NCBI GenBank assembly: GCA_027924585.1
Contig: BSBM01000712.1
Span: 3,048,001-3,112,000, forward strand
Reading direction: 5' to 3'
Length of the DNA stretch: 64,000 bases
Source of the DNA: Larix kaempferi
Taxonomy: Eukaryota > Streptophyta > Pinopsida > Pinales > Pinaceae
The position numbers and the translations under genes were made by a program. Positions 18,466 to 28,339 of this stretch are shown piece by piece. Under the pieces are notes generated by a model that saw nothing but the letters and a program-made list of their open reading frames with translations, did not search any database and was not told where the DNA came from. Every line of letters begins with the position of its first letter. The first letter of the stretch is position 1.

Positions 18466-18596
18466 TTATCTTTGTTTGGTTGTTGGGTGGACTCCCTCTC
18501 AATCTTTGCTTCCTTACAGGAATTGCTGGAGTGTGCTCCCTCTTGATCTTTGCTTTCTGGATTATCTATCTTTGAACTTATATCCATCTTGGACCA
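18466..18596 (-). other. Captured exon 1 (putative) inside copia C
   Basis: Between an acceptor-like AG (18598-18597) and the GTATTTG donor lies an open 131-nt segment. From ATG 18587 it gives a hydrophilic sequence beginning MDISSKIDNPESKDQ and ending TQQPNKD plus two bases. With exon 2 the frame continues as KKDRVPS. 40 codons plus two bases run from ATG to donor, so the phase is exact. No family recognised. Confidence 0.5.
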
Positions 18597-18598
18597 CT

Positions 18599-19490
18599 AT
18601 GCATGCTTAAGTGTGCACTAGTGTCATCATTGTGTCATCCTCAAGATCTCATACATAATCATACATGCATTAGTATAATCTCAATACTATCAAAACATTA
18701 TGATTCTAAATATGTATGGCCATGATCATTTCATACACAGGTAATTTATCACAAGCGTCAGTATTCAAGGTTTCAGGGAGTACTTCTTTTACTCATGCAT
18801 ATTCTTATTCGACCATTGGACTCTTCTAGTTTGTTATATCATTAATCAAACTAAGAAGCACAATATGCATAAACCCATGATTATTTAAACCTATAACTTC
18901 ATGAATAATCATTATGAATCATAGAAAGTATACTTATATGAGATCCTAACACAAGGTAGGATTCTAACTTGATATAGGAAAAACATACTTGGATTATCAT
19001 GCTTGCTAGTTATCTCTAACATACCTAAATAACCTCTTCTTTGTTCTCTTCAATGATTTAGAGACCTTGTGCTAGTAACCTGCACATCTCATAAGTTAAG
19101 TGTTGTAGAAACAAATTATACATACCTCGTAAGTAGAGCTTCTATGTGATCAATAGATATGGATGAGTCTTTGTATTCATGTCACCATGGTCATATGTTC
19201 TCGATCTAGAACTCGATTTGTCTTTCTTGATGTACCTTTCATGTTAGTGGACAACATCATCCTCATACAACACCATAGTGCATTAGTACAATCATAAGTG
19301 TCATAACCCTAATCAATGAATGTCTTCTATCATTCATATGCATTCATACGTTTACTAAGGTGATAAGACAAGTCTAAAAATTAATCAAGATTGTACTAGC
19401 CTCAATAATATGAAGACAAACATATCATGAACTTAATCATGAACATATTTCAAAACATACCTGTATCTTCTCAAGTCATACCTTCTTGTA
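18599..19490 (-). other. Further intron/exon-like sequence of the captured fragment
   Basis: About 890 bp unrelated to copia coding sequence. The - strand has four GTATGT hexamers at 19460, 19125, 19024 and 18988; the first three follow AG as in plant 5' splice sites (ACAG, CGAG, TTAG). An acceptor-like GAGATGTGCAG precedes a 55-nt segment ending at 19025. All frames there now have stops, so the exons are decayed or partly misassigned. Confidence 0.4.
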
Positions 19491-19640
19491 GTCTTTTTAT
19501 GTAAGGTCTTAGCCTCATATCCCTCTATAACTAGAACTTCTTCACATATGTAGGTGTCAATTCATTCTCTTCTAGGATTAACCCAATCCACTTTGATTTG
19601 ATGAAGCTGGATCTGGAACTGGCTAAGGTTTGTCAGAGAA
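19491..19640 (-). pseudogene. Copia C gag remnant
   Basis: Only IGLILEENELT and a degraded KTLHKK stretch remain of gag, matching D gag residues about 17-60. The first residues of gag were lost by a deletion joining leader to gag. The break into foreign sequence is at about 19491. Confidence 0.65.
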
Positions 19641-20629
19641 ACCCTAAAAATACAAACTTTGAATTTCAAACATCTGATTGGATGAAAAAATGCACCTTGC
19701 TAAGTTGATCAAGCTGGTATACTTTAATTTTGAAATCTCCAAAATTTGACCCCTCAAAATTGACTTTGAAAGTTTCAGATCTGCAGCTTCTGTCCAATTC
19801 TAGTTTTCTGGTCAAAATCCCGAACTAGGGTTTAATAGAGCCTAGGGTTCTGCCCAACCAAAAAATTCGATCTTGGTCTCTAAATTTTGATTTTGATGAG
19901 AAGCATCCAGTCGTGGTCTCAGATTCCAAAAATTCCAACTTTTATAGAAGCCCTAATTTCCCATAGCAGTGACGATCCAAAAATGAAAGTGCTCAGAATC
20001 CAATTCTCTTTGTACAGAAATATATCCCATATTGTTTCTGATGTATCTCTAAAATTTTGGATCCTCAGGTTCTGAAACTTCAGGCTATGGTATAATGACC
20101 TGTCATCTTTCCAACCCCATAGATCTGAGCTTTAATGGATTCTCTGAGAGAGAGATATGCCAAGTGTCTAAATGTGACCTGTTTATGGGATGAAACAGTA
20201 TATTGAACTTGTATGAAGTGACATGTGTCACTTTTTCAACTTCAGCCTCTGAAACCCGGACTTGAGAAACTATAGTCTATTCCCTAACTGTCACATTTTA
20301 CAGAATTCCATTTGGAGCTTCCTAGCCTGAGATATGATATTTTTTCCTCGGTCACCTGTTTAGGATTGCATTCTGGAAGAGGCAAAAACTCTAACTTGTA
20401 CGGATCATATCTCACAAAGTACAACGAATATGACGCATTTCTTCAGACAAAAGGTACACGGACATTTCATATGCAACCTGTAAATGTTTTCGATCCTGAA
20501 ACTTGGCCAAAACTGATTTATAGAGAAAGTACCATGATTATTGGTTTTTACTATACCAAGCTCGAGCTTCCAATTTGTCGCAAGTGCAACAAGTGTCATA
20601 AATGCCATAAAATGCCTTCCTTCAGGCTA
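19641..20629 (-). other. Copia C 5' leader
   Basis: About 990 bp of untranslated sequence between gag remnant and primer-binding site. The part next to gag matches the leaders of A and D (GTCAGAGAAACCC, CACCTTGCTAAG). The remainder (20050-20629) has no counterpart I could align. No credible gene. Confidence 0.55.
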
Positions 20630-20641
20630 GCTCTGATACCA
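20630..20641 (-). other. Primer-binding site, copia C
   Basis: The - strand reads TGGTATCAGAGC, an exact match to the plant initiator tRNA-Met complement, directly next to the LTR. Confidence 0.92.
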
Positions 20642-21289
20642 TGTTAGTTTTTCATCATTTAATTCAATAGGATATAGGATCTTAACTGAAAGAACAACAT
20701 GTACATCATATCAAACATAAGAGACAAGAGACAAGAGACACAAAGCATTTCACCGGGGAAAACCAAGAAGGTGAAAAACCCCGCAACTTCCTCAGAGATA
20801 GAATAATCACCAATACAAAGATCACCAAGATGAATCCCCAAAAGATAAATGTATGCAGAAGCTACTCCTCCTCCACTTGTGCGCACTCCTCCTCTCTCTC
20901 ACTAATGCGAAGTGAGTGAGTGAGTGAATGAATAGAATGAGAGACACACACTCTCTATTTATACAATGAATTGACTTGCCTTTTACTCTAACTGGGCCGA
21001 CCTTGCTTAAGAGAGTCTAATAACCCATTACCACTTGTCACTAGGACGACCCCACTAGGGTTGTCTAATAACCCTTTGACCCACACTGGGCCGACCCCTC
21101 TAAGGTGTTCTAATAACCCATCAAATATAAGTTATGTCACTTACAATATAACTTGCGACACTTGCAAATACAAATGACGACACTTCAAACCGAATGAATA
21201 ATACATCTCTATTGTGAATACAATAAAGTACAAATGTAATACATACAATATACAAGTGAATATCTTCCAAAGTTACAAATACATCAACA
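20642..21289 (-). mobile_element. Copia C 5' LTR, 648 bp
   Basis: TGTTAGTTTTTC...CATCAACA on the + strand, the same length as the 3' copy. The TATA box on the - strand lies near 20955-20970. Confidence 0.92.
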
Positions 21290-22199
21290 TGAGATGGGCA
21301 TATTTCCATGATTCTATAAGCCTTGTTCCCAACTGGCTGATTCTTTGAAGGTCGGTTTTTCTTCCATGTTTTTTGTTGTCTCTTTGGAGCTTGTGCTTTT
21401 CTTTTTGAAGGAGATTCTGGATTTCCAACTTGGATTTTTTGACTTTGTTTAGGGCCTCTGAGAGAAGTTGATTTTGTTGAGGTGGAATCGAGTGAAAATA
21501 TTTCCTGGAGCAGGCATCCTCCATTCCTAGAATTTCCAGATCTCAAAATTCTATCTCTGTCATTTCCTCATCCATTTGCACCTCTCGGTTGGTGGCTTCC
21601 ATTTTCTCTTGGTTAGTTTCTGTCAATGGACTTGCTTTTCCATCTTCTGCACCAGTTCTTTGAGACCCTTATTCAGGAAGGATTTTAGATCTATTAGGAT
21701 CGATGTTCTTGTGGTTATCATCATGATATTTTGGAGGATCCACTGCTTCTTTTCCGGTATCATTAGGAGGGTCCGTTTGCTGTCCATCAAGGCCCGAAAA
21801 TATGTTACTAGTTGAAGGTGGGTCATTCTTTTTTTCCTCTGGTTGCGTTCTGCGAATGTGGTGCCGTATTATTCCCAGTTTTTGAAATCATTCCTCCTAT
21901 TTTTCATTATTCTGGGATTCTAGCGGTTTAAATTTTCCGATGGGGAAGTCTTTGTAGAGGTGCCCACGCTCATGACATCTTCGAAAACTGAGACGAATGT
22001 GTTCATAGTCCATAGGTTGGACCCATTCAAAATCAGCATGGGTAAGGCTGATTGAGTCTAAAAGTGACTTGGCAATGTGCATATAAACACAGATACAGGC
22101 ATATGAGGTATACCCTTTTGTTCCTGGTTTGTTCGACCGTCTTCACGGAGCTTCCTAGCATGTCTCCAATGTCTTTGAGCATGTCCTCATCCTAGTATT
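21290..22199 (-). pseudogene. LINE ORF1, C-terminal half (zinc knuckle and basic tail)
   Basis: The - strand continues the LINE ORF1 that begins at about 28.97 kb: DEDMLKDIGDMLGSS right after the copia B target site, then MDYEHIRLSFRRCHERGHLY, a CCHC knuckle whose first and last Cys are replaced. A hydrophilic Lys/Gln/Ser-rich tail with PPKYHDD, KVKKSKLEIQNLLQKEK and NKAYRIMEICPS follows. Several stops. ORF1 is an RNA-binding chaperone-like protein of the LINE particle. After removal of element C the tail runs in frame into MQLISWNVRG of ORF2. Confidence 0.75.
22195..22199. repeat. Target site duplication of copia B (left copy, GTATT)
   Basis: GTATT immediately precedes the TG of the left LTR and is repeated exactly at 28340-28344 after the right LTR. 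Confidence 0.92.
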
Positions 22200-22934
22200 T
22201 GTAAAATTAGTCACAGCAGATCTAATGAACAAGTAAATCAATCACAACAGATGAACATAGAAAATATGGTGCAAAACTGTGCAAAACATGCAGCAGTGCT
22301 CAATATCCCAATAAGGGTGAATGATTACAATATAAACTGTCTCAATGACTAAGCAATTCGAATTGCCTAAGTAGGTCATTCGAATCACTGAATGGAGTAG
22401 CTTGAATCCAACTAGGAGTCCTTATCATCAATCAGTAGTGGTCATCAATGCACAAGAACCAGTCATCCAGGTGTCAATCTGAGTCTAACTGACTGTAACA
22501 AGTGTAATTGAAGTGTGTAGCACTGATTAAGGGAAGGAGGCTCAGTGGGGGGTGCATGGGAGGCTAACTGAAGTCAGAACAAGTCATCTAGTCAATCTGG
22601 AGGTCCAACGGAAGTGAAACAGTCAGTCGGGAGTGAAACTAGCCTCAAATTAGGGAGAATCGGAGCTAACTGAGTGTAATTGAAGTGGAACTGCAGTGGT
22701 AGGTGAACAAGTGCGCCCTTCTCTGGTAGTAGGTGAGAAGTGGGCACCTTTCATCCTAGGAGGGCTAAAACTATGAAGTAAGTGGCTCCCGGGTGCTAGA
22801 ATAAGGTGGCTAAGGTGCTGGAGGCATCAACCTGGTGACTGGGATGCATGCAAAGTGCATGCAAACCCTAGAATTTGCATGCAAACCCTAATTGCATGCA
22901 AGATCCTGAAAAATATGATGTGGATATCCAAACA
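22200..22934 (-). mobile_element. Copia B 3' LTR, 735 bp
   Basis: TGTAAAATTAG...GGATATCCAAACA on the + strand, matching 27605-28339 closely. Confidence 0.93.
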
Positions 22935-22945
22935 CCCCCCCTCAA
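22935..22945 (-). other. Polypurine tract, copia B
   Basis: The - strand reads TTGAGGGGGGG directly before the TGTTTGG start of the 3' LTR. Confidence 0.85.
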
Positions 22946-23106
22946 GCTAGACTATGATGTGAAAAAAATAATGTGGGGCCCTGGTAACTAAGACCAAAGG
23001 TCACCCCAATACAATAATCCAAAAAATGTTGAAAATAAACTAAGTGAGGAAAGAGGGAAAACCCAGTGGGAAGAAAGCCCCCCTCAAGATAAAGCATAAT
23101 AATGAA

Positions 23107-24126
23107 TCAATCTGTCTCCACCATGATGGAACTCACCCCCAACAGTGAACGGAGGTAAGAGAACTTCTTCTCAGTGAATCTCTTGGTGAAGATGTCTGCA
23201 ATTTGCTCATCGGTAGGGCAATATTGCAGAATGATGGTGCGGTCATGCACCAACTGTCGAATGTAATGCATATGAATCTCAATGTGTTTGGTCCTCTGCC
23301 GCTGAACTGGATCTGTGGAGATCTTGATAGCACTTTGATTGTCACAAAATAGGACAGTCGAAGTAGTGCCACCAAAACCAAACTCGGAAAGAATACCCTG
23401 CAACCAAACTGCCTGAATGCAGGCATTGACTGCCCCTCGATACTCTGCCTCTACTGAAGAAAGTGCAATGGCTGCTTGCTTTTTGCTGGACCAGAAAATA
23501 GCACCATGACAAATCATGAAAACATAACCGGAAGTGGAATTCCGATCAATGCTATCACCTGCCCAATCTGAATCAGTAAAACCAATGAAATCAAGCTCAG
23601 AATCTGCAGCATAATGTATGCCAAACTGTCTCGTACCTTGCACATACTGCAAGATCCGCTTGGCTGCTCGCCAATGAAGCTCATGTGGCTGTTGCATATA
23701 TCTTGACACGGCACTCACGGCATATGAGATATCAGGCCTTGAGTGTGTCAAATAAAGTAGTGAACCAATCAACTGTCGATACATACTGCAATCTGCAAGC
23801 GGTGTAGAATCTCCCTCCTCAAGACTGATTCCTGAGAGGAATGGGAATGGGGCTGCCTTACATTCAGGCATATTAAACTTCAATAACAGGTCGGAAGCAT
23901 ATTTTTGCTGAGATATAGTGATCCCATCAAAATTTTGAGCTATCTCCAAGCCCAAAAAGTGACTCAGCAAACCCAAATCGCTCATGTCAAAAGCTAGATT
24001 TAAGGTAGTTTTTAGCTTGTTTATTGAAGTAAGAGTGCTACCAGTAATGAGAAGATCATCAACATAAAGTACAATAACCAAAAAATTACCTTTAAGTCGC
24101 TGAAGATACACATTCGGATCATATTT
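23107..24126 (-). CDS. Copia B reverse transcriptase C-terminal part and RNase H
   Basis: An open frame of about 335 codons, from just after an in-frame TGA (near 24124) to the natural end of pol. RT: VIVLYVDDLLITGST (catalytic YVDD), LSHFLGLEIAQ and RPDISYAVSAVSRYM. RNase H: GFTDSDWAGDSIDRNSTSGY (first Asp), SSVEAEYRGAVNA (Glu), FCDNQSAIKIS (Asp), then RTKHIEIHMHYIRQLV and EQIADIFTKR. All RNase H catalytic positions are present. It produces and trims the cDNA of the element in the virus-like particle. Confidence 0.92.
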   Translation of the reverse strand, partial: KYDPNVYLQRLKGNFLVIVLYVDDLLITGSTLTSINKLKTTLNLAFDMSDLGLLSHFLGLEIAQNFDGITISQQKYASDLLLKFNMPECKAAPFPFLSGISLEEGDSTPLADCSMYRQLIGSLLYLTHSRPDISYAVSAVSRYMQQPHELHWRAAKRILQYVQGTRQFGIHYAADSELDFIGFTDSDWAGDSIDRNSTSGYVFMICHGAIFWSSKKQAAIALSSVEAEYRGAVNACIQAVWLQGILSEFGFGGTTSTVLFCDNQSAIKISTDPVQRQRTKHIEIHMHYIRQLVHDRTIILQYCPTDEQIADIFTKRFTEKKFSYLRSLLGVSSIMVETD

Positions 24127-24330
24127 TCATATTTGGAAATTCTGAGAAAGAAGGAAGGAGTCTATCTTTGTGTACCAAGCTCTTGGGGCCTGTTTTAACC
24201 CGTACAAAGATTTCTTCAACCTGCAAACCAATGATGGATCTGATGTATAACCCTCTGGCTGCTGCATATATACCTCTTCAGCAAGGTATCCATGTAAAAA
24301 TGTACTCTTCACATCCATGTGGTGCACCTC
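24127..24330 (-). pseudogene. Copia B RT middle segment between two in-frame stops
   Basis: [20 protein letters not shown], then [19 protein letters not shown]: the RT palm entry. It is in the same frame as its neighbours, separated by TAG at 24333-24331 upstream and TGA near 24124 downstream, so two point mutations explain the breaks. Confidence 0.88.
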
Positions 24331-25779
24331 CTAGTGCTTGGATGCAGAAATAGCTAAAACAAGGCAGATGGAATCCATCTTTGCAACCGGTGCAAAGGTC
24401 TCAGTGTAGTCCACTCCTTGGACTTGGGAGAAACCTTTTGCCACCAACCTTGCTTTATATTTGCTGATAGTTCCATCAGCAGAAACTTTAGTATGGTATA
24501 CCCATTTACACTTCACTAATTTTCTTCCAGGTGGAAGAGAAACTAGCTCCCATGTGTTGTTCTTTTGAAGAGAACTGTACTCTTCATCCATGGCACTTTT
24601 CCATCTCGGATCTCGATGAGCAGAATAGCATGATGTAGGATCTGAACCAGCCATCAAATAAAAAATCTCAGGAAGAAATGGATCAGCAATAGAAAGAGCC
24701 ATACCTGCTCTTTGAAAGTCTGCTCTTGTTCGTCTCGGATCAGCAAGATTTCCAAGGTTCGAACCAGCAGATTGTAGAGTGTTTTGGGCCCACTTTGGTG
24801 ACTGAGGGGGATCATAATGGTCGGATTCCGAACCTGATATGTCATGATCATCATATGCTGCTACAATATCATAAATATCAGAACTCATACCTTCATTATC
24901 TCTGCACGGATCTTCTTCTGGTGAAGGTGGTGAATCGACAGTCTTCTCCTCGACTAGTTGCAATTCTTGAAGCGGTTCTTCAAATTGCACACTGCGCTCT
25001 ATGAATATCTTTTTAGATCTGATATCCATGAGTTTATATGCTTTTGATTCTTCCCCATATCCTATCAATATGCACTCGGTACTTTGTGGATCCAAAGCTC
25101 GTCTCTTCTCAGAAGGAATTCTAGCCCATGCAGTAGAGCCAAAAACTCTCAAATTTGACACATCCGGTTTGTGACCAAAGAATGCTTCGAAAGGAGTCAT
25201 ACCTTTCACGGATGAATGTGGAACATGGTTCTGTATATATGCAGCAACATTGATTGCTTCAGCCCAAATATTTGCGGCCAAACCTATTGATTCAATCATG
25301 CATGTAGCCATCTCTTTCAGTGACCGATTTTTCCTTTCTGCTACACCATTCTGCTGGGGTGTGTAGGGAACTGTATGTTGGATCTTAATTCCGCTTTGGG
25401 AACAAAGTTGCAGCAACTCGGATTTAATATATTCTCCACCATTATCAGATCTAAGAGCCTTGATATTTCTCTCAGTGGTGGTCTCAACAGAAGCCTTAAA
25501 ATCCTTGAATTTTCCAAGCACTTCTGACTTGTTTTTGAGAAAGAATACCCATGTAAAGCGGGAAAATTCATCAATAAATGTCAAAACATACCTTGAACCA
25601 TTTAATGACATATGGGGCAGCGGACCACTGATATCAGAATGGATCAACCCAAAAATAGTAGAAGCTCTGCTAGATTTTCCGCAGTCGAATCTGTGCTCGA
25701 GGTGCTTCCCAATGATGCAACCAGTGCATATTCCCTTCGAGGAACGGAGTTGTGGAAGCCCATCTACCATGGATTTATT
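24331..25779 (-). CDS. Copia B integrase and RT N-terminus
   Basis: Integrase has GICTGCIIGKH (Cys pair of HHCC), IHSDISGPLP (D), LTFIDEFSRFTWVFFLK, LRSDNGGEY (D) and NGVAERKNRS (E), a complete DD35E set. A Ser/Pro/Asp-rich linker (about residues 270-370) is followed by RT: WKSAMDEEYSSLQKNNTWEL, KCKWVYHTK and KARLVAKGFSQVQGVDY. It starts after an in-frame TAA at 25782-25780 and stops at TAG 24333. The upstream HHCC histidines lie in the previous segment (WHEIFGHLNYKYL). Confidence 0.9.
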   Translation of the reverse strand, partial: NKSMVDGLPQLRSSKGICTGCIIGKHLEHRFDCGKSSRASTIFGLIHSDISGPLPHMSLNGSRYVLTFIDEFSRFTWVFFLKNKSEVLGKFKDFKASVETTTERNIKALRSDNGGEYIKSELLQLCSQSGIKIQHTVPYTPQQNGVAERKNRSLKEMATCMIESIGLAANIWAEAINVAAYIQNHVPHSSVKGMTPFEAFFGHKPDVSNLRVFGSTAWARIPSEKRRALDPQSTECILIGYGEESKAYKLMDIRSKKIFIERSVQFEEPLQELQLVEEKTVDSPPSPEEDPCRDNEGMSSDIYDIVAAYDDHDISGSESDHYDPPQSPKWAQNTLQSAGSNLGNLADPRRTRADFQRAGMALSIADPFLPEIFYLMAGSDPTSCYSAHRDPRWKSAMDEEYSSLQKNNTWELVSLPPGRKLVKCKWVYHTKVSADGTISKYKARLVAKGFSQVQGVDYTETFAPVAKMDSICLVLAISASKH

Positions 25780-26220
25780 TTATAGCAGCAGCAAATATTT
25801 ATAATTAAGATGTCCAAATATTTCATGCCAAATCCTACTAACCTCATTATCATTTGTGCGAAGAGCAGTGGGCTTTGCAAGCGGAATAAAGTGTGAAAAC
25901 TCATAGCATTTTGCAGTGTGATTTGCCTTTCCGACTGCAACTAGTCTTCCACTTTTGATATCAGAAATTTCAACTGTATTAGGGCTGAATGTAACTTGCT
26001 TCAGTTCACCAGTGTGTGTCATTTGATACACAGAAAGAAGATTTGAAGCCAAGGAAGGCACATAGAGAACATTCTGAAAGCTTCCATGATCTACATGAAT
26101 CGTACCTTTGCCCTTTGAAGAAATTTTTGAGTCATCTCCCAAATGGATGGGGATGGAGCTATTTGGATCGAATGAGGAAAAAGAATCAATATTTGCAGCC
26201 ATATGATTTGATGCACCCGA
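25780..26220 (-). pseudogene. Copia B protease and integrase HH region
   Basis: The frame carries the protease active site YSIDSGASNHMAANIDS, then VLYVPSLASNLLSVYQ and IWHEIFGHLNYKYL. It ends at TAA 25782-25780, a single in-frame stop. It lies in a different frame from gag; the two overlap around 26223-26260. Confidence 0.87.
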
Positions 26221-26222
26221 AT

Positions 26223-27190
26223 CTATCGAGTAGTGGGCTTCGAAACCGTTGCCATGAGTGCTTGTCCTCTTTCATGATCATCATTCCTATCCTTCTTCCT
26301 TGCACCGTCGGGAAGAGTTATGTTGTTCTTTTCCAAAAGGAGGGCCATTTGATCTATAGTCTTCTTCATACATGAACTTTCGGGATGAAAGCCACGATTG
26401 CAATAAGTACATTTAGATTTTTGGTTACCTTCTTTGCCCTTTTGCTTGAACTTCGAATTGGATGGTGCATCCGTTTGTTTGCCTTTGTCTTTTTGCTTGT
26501 GAGGCTCGAATTTGGGCTTCTCCTTCTTTTGCTTTCCTTTACCATTCGTGATCTTGGGTCCTTGAACATATAGGGATGAATCTTTGGAGCTTATGGACCC
26601 CATTTGAATCAACTTGTCATGCTCTTTTGTGACGGACTCAATGAAGGCATTCAAGGTAGGCATCTTCCAATTCGGGGTAGTTAGCCAACCGGAATTGAAA
26701 GTAGAGACAAATACCGAATAGTCTTTCCCAAGCTTGCTTAGAATGGAGAGGATCAATTGTTTATCCTCTTTGATAACTCCACTGTTCTTCAATTGCAAGT
26801 TCAAGTTCTTGAATTTTGTGAAGAATTCATTAATGGTCTCGAAATTCTCAGGACTAAGGGCAATCAATTCATTCTCTAATTGAAAAGCCCTAAGCTCGTC
26901 CTTCTTGCCAAATAGTGTTTCAAGTTGCTCCCATATGGCTTTTGGAGTCTTCAATCCGCTGAGATGGAAGTGAAGATCTTTGGAGATGGAGAGACAAAGA
27001 AGACCATAAGCTTCATCAAGCTTGTTGTAGTGTTTGGTTCTATCTGACAGATTGCTTGGCTCCAATTCAAGACCAATAGTGACTCGGTAGTAACCTTTTG
27101 AACATAATATGATCTCCATATCATCTTTCCAATCAAAATAATTGAATGGGGTGAGGATAGGATTTGAAGAAGAGTATTCCATTTCTAGGA
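26223..27190 (-). CDS. Copia B Gag
   Basis: The likely start is MEYSSSNPILTPFNYFDWK near 27181, since copia Gag typically opens a few residues before such an FxWK motif; the frame is open further upstream to 27296. Capsid-type phrases: HFHLSGLKTPKAIWEQLETL, FQLENELIALSPENFETINE and LILSILSKLGKDYSVFVSTF. Then a Lys-rich stretch and a knuckle CTYCNRGFHPESSC (CX2CX4HX4C). It ends SKPTTR* while protease is in the adjoining frame. Gag builds the virus-like particle. Confidence 0.88.
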
Positions 27191-27592
27191 GCGAGTCAAA
27201 CTGATGTAGAAGGAGCTTGCATGCACATTGTAGCGAATGCAATTGCTGTAGAGGAGCTTGCATGCACAATGTAGCGAATGCAATTGATGGAGACAATAAA
27301 CCTGCAAATCACAATAAACCAAGAACAATAAGGTCGAACAATCCACCCTTTTAGAGTTGCATCACACCTGGGATTGGAGATCAAACAATGTTGAATGGGT
27401 CCAATGTATCAAATCCAGGAATTATGTGGAAACTCAAGCTTCTGGAGTGGTATTGGAATTATTTTCAAGCTTTGCATGCACAGGAGCGAATGCCCTTGAG
27501 ATATCTCATGCCAAAACTTTTTGCAATTTGAGCAATTCAGTCAAATCTTCTTGTAAAAACACCTGTAGAAAAGAGATCTTGTCCCTGCAATG

Positions 27593-27604
27593 GCTCTGAT
27601 ACCA
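27593..27604 (-). other. Primer-binding site, copia B
   Basis: TGGTATCAGAGC on the - strand, directly abutting the 5' LTR (27605). Confidence 0.94.
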
Positions 27605-28339
27605 TGTAAAATTAGTCATAGTAGATCTAATGAACAAGTAAATCAATCACAACAGATGAACATAGAAAATATGGTGCAAAACTGTGCAAAACATGCAACA
27701 GTGCTCAATATCCCAATAAGGGTGAATGATTACAGTATAAACTGTCTCAATAACTAAGCAATTCGAATTGCCTAAGTAGGTCATTCGAATCACTGAATGG
27801 AGTAGCTTAACTCCAACTAGGAGTCCTCATCATCAATCAGTAGTGGTCATCAATGCACAAGAACCAGTCATCTAGGTGTCAATCTGAGTCTAACTGAGTG
27901 TAACAAGTGTAACTGAAGTGTGTAGCACTGATTAAGGGAAGGAGGCTCAGTGGGGGGCGCATGGGAGGTTAACTGAAGTCAGAACAAGTCATCTAGTCAA
28001 TCTGGAGGTCCAACGGAAGTGAAACAGTCAGTCGGGAGTGAAACTAGCCTCATATCAGGAAGAATCGGAGCTAACTGAGTGTAACTGAAGTGGAACTGCA
28101 GTGGTAGGTGAACAAGTGCGCCCTTCTCTGGCAGTAGGTGAGAAGTGGGCGCCTTTCAGCCTAGGAGGGCTAAAAATTTGAAGTAAGTGGCTCCCGGGTG
28201 CTAGAATAAGGTGGCTAAGGTGCTGGAGGCATCAACGTGGTGACTGGGATGCATGCAAAGTGCATGCAAACCCTAGAATTTGCATGCAAACCCTAATTGC
28301 ATGCAAGATCCTGAAAAAGATGATGTGGATATCCGAACA
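27605..28339 (-). mobile_element. Copia B 5' LTR, 735 bp
   Basis: Same length as and about 97% identical to the 3' copy where compared. Ends GGATATCCGAACA at 28339. Confidence 0.93.

Larger units (their letters stand above)
14428..21289 (-). mobile_element. Ty1/copia element C, complete ends, internally rearranged, inserted in the LINE
   Basis: Two 648-bp LTRs (14428-15075 and 20642-21289) flank a 5.6-kb interior with primer-binding site, leader, small gag remnant, an intron-bearing non-copia segment, RT-RNase H, repeat-rich 3' UTR and polypurine tract. Target duplication is TGAGC (14423-14427) versus TGAGA (21290-21294), one mismatch. Removing the element with one TSD copy joins the LINE ORF1 tail to ORF2 without a frame break. 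In the first 120 bp the two LTRs differ at roughly one base in twelve, so it is older than element B. It lacks integrase, protease and capsid, so it would have depended on helpers. Confidence 0.9.
22200..28339 (-). mobile_element. Ty1/copia element B, full-length, 6140 bp
   Basis: Identical-length LTRs (735 bp; 22200-22934 and 27605-28339), exact 5-bp target duplication GTATT, primer-binding site, gag, protease, integrase, RT, RNase H and polypurine tract in canonical - strand order. Over the first ~390 bp the LTRs differ at about 13 positions (about 97% identity), so this is the youngest element here. Pol has three in-frame stops and one gag/protease frameshift, so the copy is dead. It sits inside LINE ORF1. 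Gag and integrase phrases differ from A/C/D, so it is a separate lineage. Confidence 0.95.
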
